Assembly: GCA_964492545.1 (NCBI GenBank)
Contig: CAZBKO010000088.1
Span: 1 to 9,842, forward strand
Length of the DNA stretch: 9,842 nucleotides
From: RGIG1934 sp964492545
GTDB taxonomy: Bacteria > Bacillota > Clostridia > Lachnospirales > Lachnospiraceae
Reading direction: 5' to 3'
Below the pieces are notes generated by a model that saw only the letters and a program-made list of their open reading frames with translations, made no database searches and had not been told where the DNA came from. Position numbers and translations under genes: made by a program. Position 1 is the first letter of the stretch. Each line of letters opens with the position of its first letter. Positions 5,739 to 9,842 of this stretch are shown one piece after another.

Positions 5739-7640
5739 TTATTCTGTAACCTTTTTCTTAAATAATCCTAATAAAACAGCTCCAATTACTGTACCCACAG
5801 CCAATGCAATCAAATAATATACCCAATTTCCAACAACCGGGAATACAAATATTCCACCATGAGGTGCCATTAATGTACAATTGAAGAACATTGATATTGC
5901 CCCAGCAATTGCTGAACCAATTGTACATGCAGGAATTACCCTCAAAGGATCCGATGCAGCAAATGGAATTGCTCCTTCTGTAATAAATGCAAGACCCATA
6001 ATAAAGTTTACCGGACCTGATTTTCTTTCTTCACTTGTAAATTTATGCTTAAATAATAATGTTGATAATGCTATTGCACAAGGTGGAACCATACCACCAA
6101 TCATTACCGCCGCCATAATTCCATAATTTCCTGATGCTATTGACGCTGTACCAAATACATAAGCTGCTTTATTTACAGGACCGCCAAAATCAATTGACAT
6201 CATTCCTGCAACAATAAGTCCAAGTAAAACCTTGCTTGTTCCAGACATACTGCTAAGTCCATCATTTAGTAAAGTATTCAGTGCACCAACAGGTGGTTCA
6301 ATTGCAAATTTCATTGCGAGTCCCATTATCATTATACCAAATAATGGATATATCAGTACCGGCTTAATTCCATCAAGACTATCAGGTAATTTGCTGCATA
6401 ATTTTCTCAACAATACAATTAAATATCCTGCGAGAAAGCCCGCTACTAGAGCACCAAGAAAACCGGATTTACCATTTGCTGCCATATATCCACCAACAAA
6501 ACCAACCGCAAGTCCCGGTCTATCAGCTATACTCATGGCTATGAAGCCTGCAAGTACCGGAAGCATAAATCCAAATGCAACGCCACCAATTTCCTTAAAT
6601 ACTGCTGCTGTTTCTGTTATTGTACCAAAATTCTGTCTCTCTGCATTACTTAGCGAATTAATATCTATCGATAAACCATCAATAAGAAATGCAAGAGCTA
6701 TTAAAATACCTCCTCCAACTACAAATGGAAGCATATGTGATACACCGTTCATAAGATGTTTGTATATTTTATGTCCAATACTTTCTTTACCCGATACAGA
6801 ATCACTTTTCTTTGAAGAGCTTCCGTCACCTTTGTATATTGCTACATTTCCACCAAGTGCCGTTTCAATCAGTGAATCCGCCTTGCTTATTCCATCAGAT
6901 ACCTGACATGATATAACCTTTCTTCCTGCAAATCTCTCCATTGGAACCTTTGTGTCTGCTGCAACAATTATACATTTTGCCTCTTCAATCTCTTTATCTG
7001 TCAGGACATTTTTTGCTCCACCCGAGCCTCTTGTCTCAACCTTTATTGAACAGCCTGCTTTTTTCGCAGCCTTTTCAAGTGCCTCAGCTGCCATATAGGT
7101 ATGTGCAATCCCTGTGGGGCATCCGGTTACAGCAAGAATTGAAGCCTGTGCAGCAGCTTCCTTTACATTTTCTGCCTCATCCTTGGCCTTCTCTGTCTTA
7201 TCTATAATGTCAAGAAATTCATCAACATTCTTTGCTGTTTTCAGCTTCTGTGTAAATTCTTCATCCATAAGCAAAACAGACAGCTTACTAAGCACATCAA
7301 GATGTACATTTTCTTTTGTGTTAGGTGCTGCTATGAGGAAAATAAGATGTACCGGTTCATCATCAAGTGCATCAAAATCTGTACCCTCCTGAATTACCAT
7401 TGCTGCAAGTCCTGGTCTGCTTACCGCATCACTCTTCGCATGTGGAATAGCGATTCCTTCTCCTATTCCTGTTGTACTTTCTTCCTCTCTGGCAAATACA
7501 CCTGCTTTGTATACTTCCTTATCCTTTATGTTTCCACCTGCATACATTAATTCAACCATTGCATTTATCGTATCATTTTTGTTCTGTGAAATTCCATTCA
7601 AATTAACACTTTTAGGATTAATTAAATCTGTTATTCTCAT
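5739..7640 (-). CDS. fruA: PTS fructose transporter subunit EIIABC
   Basis: Membrane permease that imports fructose and phosphorylates it to fructose-1-phosphate using phosphate from HPr. The 633 residues hold, in order, EIIA of the fructose/mannitol type (about 1-150; phospho-His67 in GIAIPHAKS), a charged linker, EIIB of the fructose type (about 166-265; phospho-Cys174 in VTGCPTGIAHTYMAA), a Ser/Lys-rich linker (about 272-288), and EIIC (about 290-633). EIIC is a run of hydrophobic segments including the conserved LAFITEGAIPFAASDP. Phosphorylation sites and order match Gram-positive FruA proteins, and nothing is missing. ATG 7640 has GGAGG six bases before it. The gene lies 27 bases after fruK, and the pairing with 1-phosphofructokinase makes fructose the expected substrate. 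Related sugars cannot be ruled out from sequence. Confidence 0.96.
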   Translation of the reverse strand: MRITDLINPKSVNLNGISQNKNDTINAMVELMYAGGNIKDKEVYKAGVFAREEESTTGIGEGIAIPHAKSDAVSRPGLAAMVIQEGTDFDALDDEPVHLIFLIAAPNTKENVHLDVLSKLSVLLMDEEFTQKLKTAKNVDEFLDIIDKTEKAKDEAENVKEAAAQASILAVTGCPTGIAHTYMAAEALEKAAKKAGCSIKVETRGSGGAKNVLTDKEIEEAKCIIVAADTKVPMERFAGRKVISCQVSDGISKADSLIETALGGNVAIYKGDGSSSKKSDSVSGKESIGHKIYKHLMNGVSHMLPFVVGGGILIALAFLIDGLSIDINSLSNAERQNFGTITETAAVFKEIGGVAFGFMLPVLAGFIAMSIADRPGLAVGFVGGYMAANGKSGFLGALVAGFLAGYLIVLLRKLCSKLPDSLDGIKPVLIYPLFGIMIMGLAMKFAIEPPVGALNTLLNDGLSSMSGTSKVLLGLIVAGMMSIDFGGPVNKAAYVFGTASIASGNYGIMAAVMIGGMVPPCAIALSTLLFKHKFTSEERKSGPVNFIMGLAFITEGAIPFAASDPLRVIPACTIGSAIAGAISMFFNCTLMAPHGGIFVFPVVGNWVYYLIALAVGTVIGAVLLGLFKKKVTE

Positions 7641-7667
7641 AGTTCGCCTCCATTTCCTGTGAATTCA

Positions 7668-8561
7668 TCACATCAGTCTCTGTACTTCATTCTTTGTTGC
7701 CAGCTCCTTAGAAAATGCACTTGCACTTCCCGTTGCAATTCCCATTCTCAATGCATATTCAAAGTCATTTTGTTCCATATAACCTGCTATGAAGCCTGCC
7801 ACCATGGAATCGCCTGCACCGACCGAATTAACTACCACTCCCTTTGGCGCCTGACTTTTAATTATTCTTTTATCCTCACATAGAAGAATAGCTCCATCTC
7901 CAGCTCGTGATATTAGTACGTTACGTGCCCCCATATCCATAAGCTTTCTTCCATATTCTATAAGTTTTTCCTCTGAATCTATAGTTGTGTTAAATATTTC
8001 ACCCATCTCATGATTGTTTGGTTTTATCAAAAATGGTCTGTACTTAAGCACATTTATCAGGAGTTTTCCTGTCGCATCTACAGCAGTTCTAATGTTTCTG
8101 TCCTTCACTCTCTCAAGAATGTCCATATACATTGAATCTGGAAGCGTATCCGGAATACTTCCTGCCATTATCAAAGTATCTCCATCAACTATCTTATCAA
8201 GTATTCCCATCAGGCTGCTCACATCATCCTGTGTAATACATGGTCCTATTCCGTTAATTTCACTTTCTTCAGTTGCTTTAATCTTGATATTAATTCTAGA
8301 AAAGCCATCCTTTACATGAATGAATCTTGCGTCTACACCCTTCTCTCTAATTCTCTGTTCAATTTCATCCCCTGTAAATCCTGCAACAAATCCAAGTGCA
8401 GTATTCTTAACACCAAGATTTCCAAGAACAATAGATACATTAATTCCCTTGCCGCCCGGCATTATCTGCTCATATTTAGCCCTATTTACCATGCCGGTTT
8501 CAAAATTGTCAAGTCCTACAACGTAGTCAAGTGACGGATTAAATGTTACAGTATATACCAT
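7668..8561 (-). CDS. fruK: 1-phosphofructokinase (PfkB family)
   Basis: Cytosolic ribokinase-fold kinase that phosphorylates fructose-1-phosphate, the product of FruA, to fructose-1,6-bisphosphate and so feeds glycolysis. At 297 residues it has normal length. The N-terminal PfkB signature is at 35-50 (PGGKGINVSIVLGNLG), and the C-terminal signature is at about 244-260, with the anion hole and catalytic base in GAGD (Asp251). VYTVTFNPSLDYVV at the N-terminus is typical of the FruK/LacC branch. Adjacency to fruA and a DeoR regulator favours FruK over tagatose-6-phosphate kinase. ATG 8561 begins two bases after the fruR stop, and its ribosome binding site GGAGG lies inside the last codons of fruR, so the two genes are probably translationally coupled. 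Confidence 0.95.
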   Translation of the reverse strand: MVYTVTFNPSLDYVVGLDNFETGMVNRAKYEQIMPGGKGINVSIVLGNLGVKNTALGFVAGFTGDEIEQRIREKGVDARFIHVKDGFSRINIKIKATEESEINGIGPCITQDDVSSLMGILDKIVDGDTLIMAGSIPDTLPDSMYMDILERVKDRNIRTAVDATGKLLINVLKYRPFLIKPNNHEMGEIFNTTIDSEEKLIEYGRKLMDMGARNVLISRAGDGAILLCEDKRIIKSQAPKGVVVNSVGAGDSMVAGFIAGYMEQNDFEYALRMGIATGSASAFSKELATKNEVQRLM

Positions 8562-8563
8562 GC

Positions 8564-9307
8564 TTACACCTCCAATATATTTTTGTAATTCTTATAGTTT
8601 GCATTTTTAAGACCAGTGGTTATTATAATTCCTTTCTTAAAGTCTCCAAATTTCACTGACGATATGCAGTCAAACTTACTCTGGTCTGATAAAATGTATA
8701 CCTGTTTAGAACACTTCATAGCTCGTTTTTTTAGTAATGCTTCCATTACCTCCGGTGTACTGTAGCCTTCATCAAAGGTAATACCGTTTACTCCAAAAAA
8801 TCCTTTTGTAAAATGATATTTATCAAGACTCAGAACTGCCTCTTCACCAACAACTGCTTCTGTTGAAGCCTTCATAAGTCCTCCAAGAAGATAAGTTCTT
8901 ATACCCTTCGACGCCAGCTTCTTGGCATGACTGATTCCATTTGTAACAATTGTAATGCTTTTGTTATCAATATAATCTGTCATCAGTTCTGTTGTTGTTC
9001 CTGCATCAAGATAAATAAAATCATTATCTACAATTAGTCCTGCGGCGTATTGAGCAATTCTAATCTTGTCTTCCCTGTTGAGTTCATGTCGAAGATCTAT
9101 GTCATCATCTTCTGTAGTTACCTTCTTCTCAATTGCGATTGCGCCACCATGTACCTTAATAAGGCGTTCATCCTTATGAAGTGTACTCAAGTCTCTTCTT
9201 ATTGTAGATTCTGAAGCCCCAAATTCTTTCATTAATTCCTGAACTGAAACACTTCCTTTATCATCTACAATTTTAGCAATTTCATTCATTCTCGTCTCAC
9301 TTAGCAT
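8564..9307 (-). CDS. fruR: DeoR-family transcriptional regulator of the fructose operon
   Basis: DNA-binding repressor of 247 residues with the start chosen here. The N-terminal helix-turn-helix shows the DeoR signature: RMNEIAKIVDDKGSVSV, TIRRDL (about 35-40) and VHGGAIAI. The C-terminal DeoRC sensor domain shows DAGTTTELM, TNGI, LLGG and the FGVNGI...GYSTPE segment that usually binds a sugar phosphate. From its position it probably controls this operon in response to fructose-1-phosphate or fructose-1,6-bisphosphate; that is inferred from related systems. I prefer ATG 9307, with GGAGG five bases before it. An in-frame ATG at 9322 would add five residues (MTEVA) but places that GGAGG inside the gene. 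The gene is first in the operon and likely autoregulated, since operator-like repeats flank its promoter. Confidence 0.92.
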   Translation of the reverse strand: MLSETRMNEIAKIVDDKGSVSVQELMKEFGASESTIRRDLSTLHKDERLIKVHGGAIAIEKKVTTEDDDIDLRHELNREDKIRIAQYAAGLIVDNDFIYLDAGTTTELMTDYIDNKSITIVTNGISHAKKLASKGIRTYLLGGLMKASTEAVVGEEAVLSLDKYHFTKGFFGVNGITFDEGYSTPEVMEALLKKRAMKCSKQVYILSDQSKFDCISSVKFGDFKKGIIITTGLKNANYKNYKNILEV

Positions 9308-9318
9308 TGCTACCTCCG

Positions 9319-9396
9319 TCATATTCGTTCATTTTCCTTAACTGTTAACAACATTATACATTCATATACGGTCATTGTCAATCATTTTCCGTCATT
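9319..9396 (-). promoter_or_regulatory. Three 15-nt operator-like direct repeats around the fruR promoter
   Basis: Copies read AATGACGGAAAATGA (9382-9396), AATGACCGTATATGA (9362-9376) and AATGAACGAATATGA (9319-9333). The first lies just upstream of the -35 box, the second fills most of the spacer, and the third abuts the ribosome binding site. ATGA half-sites in the first two copies start at 9395, 9385, 9375 and 9365, exactly ten bases apart, on one face of the helix. DeoR-family repressors commonly bind repeated short sites, so FruR binding is the natural inference. Confidence 0.65.
9353..9381 (-). promoter_or_regulatory. Consensus sigma-70 promoter of the fruR-fruK-fruA-ptsI operon
   Basis: A perfect TTGACA (9376-9381) and a perfect TATAAT (9353-9358) are separated by 17 bases, the ideal spacing. 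Transcription would start near 9346, about 40 bases before the fruR ATG. An 8-base palindrome TGTTAACA (9343-9350) overlaps the expected start. Such a strong core promoter suits an operon held down by a repressor. Confidence 0.88.
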
Positions 9397-9492
9397 TTTC
9401 ATATGTAAATCTCTATAGTTTTTTAGTGTTAGCATTTCAAGGTTCCTATTGCTGTACGTTGGGCGCTGATGGCCGACGAGTTATGATGACCG

Positions 9493-9511
9493 GTGGGTAT
9501 TTCACACCCAC
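9493..9511. repeat. Short inverted repeat
   Basis: GTGGGT (9493-9498) and ACCCAC (9506-9511) form a 6-bp stem with a 7-base loop. Weak alone, it is the first of three consecutive inverted repeats in this region. Confidence 0.35.
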
Positions 9512-9522
9512 ACTTGCTTTCT

Positions 9523-9551
9523 ATGCCCAAAATTCTCTTTATTTTGGGCAT
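9523..9551. repeat. Perfect 11-bp inverted repeat, 7-base loop
   Basis: ATGCCCAAAAT (9523-9533) and ATTTTGGGCAT (9541-9551) are perfect reverse complements. The stem is strong enough to form in RNA or single-stranded DNA. No U-tract follows in either direction, so a terminator is unlikely. The TGCCCAA core recurs at 9646-9652. Confidence 0.7.
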
Positions 9552-9567
9552 GGTGCTTGTCCACTAT

Positions 9568-9628
9568 GCGAATATACCCAATCTGATGATTTTCATGCTT
9601 GTTTTTCCGTTTTTTTGGGTATATTCGC
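9568..9628. repeat. Perfect 14-bp inverted repeat, 33-base loop
   Basis: GCGAATATACCCAA (9568-9581) and TTGGGTATATTCGC (9615-9628) are perfect reverse complements around a T-rich 33-base loop. The inner CCCAA/TTGGG is shared with the preceding inverted repeat, suggesting that both belong to one repeat family. Confidence 0.7.
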
Positions 9629-9658
9629 TTCTTTATATTCTAATTTGCCCAATCCTGC

Positions 9659-9775
9659 GCCGGCCGCATGACTTCTAATACCAGTATTTCTAGTTTCGCC
9701 GGCCGCATGACTTCCAATTCCAGCATTTCAAGTTTCGCCGGACGCACGACTTCCAGTAGCTGCAAGTTAGGTTGC
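9659..9775. repeat. 39-nt tandem repeat, two full copies and a diverged third
   Basis: Units are 9659-9697, 9698-9736 and a partial unit from 9737, each beginning GCCGG(C/A)CGCA(T/C)GACTTC. The first two differ at only four positions; the third diverges after about 20 bases. Because 39 is a multiple of three, reading frames stay open through the array: on the minus strand each unit reads as 13 residues like KLEMLELEVMRPA. There are no unique spacers, so it is not a CRISPR array. Confidence 0.75.
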
Positions 9776-9842
9776 TGCTATACGTGAGGCTCTACGGCTG
9801 CTGAAGTTTCTCCTTAGCTTCCCCGCGTCGCTATATATTATC

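Larger units (their letters stand above)
9308..9842. other. 535-base gene-free region upstream of fruR
   Basis: The part up to about 9420 is the AT-rich fruR promoter region. From about 9430 to the window end the base composition shifts to higher G+C and CpG, and the sequence is repeat-rich: hairpins at 9493-9511, 9523-9551 and 9568-9628, a 39-nt tandem repeat from 9659, and a tail (9771-9805) that resembles 9448-9475. Open frames cross it on both strands, but none has a convincing start with a ribosome binding site. I see no tRNA, rRNA or transposase. Confidence 0.6.

Noticed and set aside
6232..6906. Long plus-strand open frame of 224 codons opposite fruA
   Set aside because: It is an antisense shadow of the EIIC/EIIB region of fruA, which has clear domains and active-site residues; the shadow shows no recognisable motif.
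9375..9671. Plus-strand frame of 98 codons over the region upstream of fruR
   Set aside because: It starts with TTG inside the fruR promoter, has no ribosome binding site, and runs through palindromes and the tandem repeat. The residues look like translated repeats.
9659..9775. CRISPR-like array
   Set aside because: The 39-nt units abut directly without unique spacers, and no cas gene is present.

Overview
The window comes from a low-GC Firmicute, most likely a gut Lachnospiraceae member (Coprococcus/Roseburia/Lachnospira-like). The evidence is an AT-rich base composition, strong GGAG-type ribosome binding sites, a Gram-positive fructose PTS operon, a class I dihydroorotase and a secreted Big_2-repeat protein. 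The genus is an inference. Every gene but one is on the minus strand.

Reading with the minus strand from right to left: 9308-9842 is a 535-base gene-free stretch. Its right part (about 9430-9842) is richer in G+C and full of repeats: three consecutive inverted repeats, then a 39-nt tandem repeat. Its left part holds a consensus promoter with three 15-nt operator-like repeats. From there runs a fructose operon, fruR (DeoR repressor) - fruK (1-phosphofructokinase) - fruA (PTS EIIABC) - ptsI (enzyme I), ending at 4059. FruA takes up fructose as fructose-1-phosphate, FruK makes fructose-1,6-bisphosphate, EI supplies the phosphate from PEP, and FruR probably senses an intermediate. No HPr gene is in the window, so HPr must be encoded elsewhere. 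A 10-bp hairpin lies between fruA and ptsI.

The single plus-strand gene (3250-4023) encodes a small secreted protein of three Big_2 domains and converges on ptsI. Divergent from it is a gene for a DUF3391-like/HD-GYP-type protein (3020 to 1926). An in-frame amber codon interrupts it, and its fold has lost several metal-ligand residues.

Downstream on the minus strand lies a 163-base spacer with two perfect hairpins. Their loops are complementary to segments just before the next ribosome binding site. It is followed by a gene for a Nudix-fold protein with a ruined Nudix box and by pyrC (dihydroorotase). These last two are 27 bases apart and look co-transcribed.

Most of the window is ordinary metabolism. 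The parts worth a second look are the structured leader at 1769-1902, the amber-interrupted HD-GYP gene, the phased operator repeats at fruR, and the repeat block at the right end.
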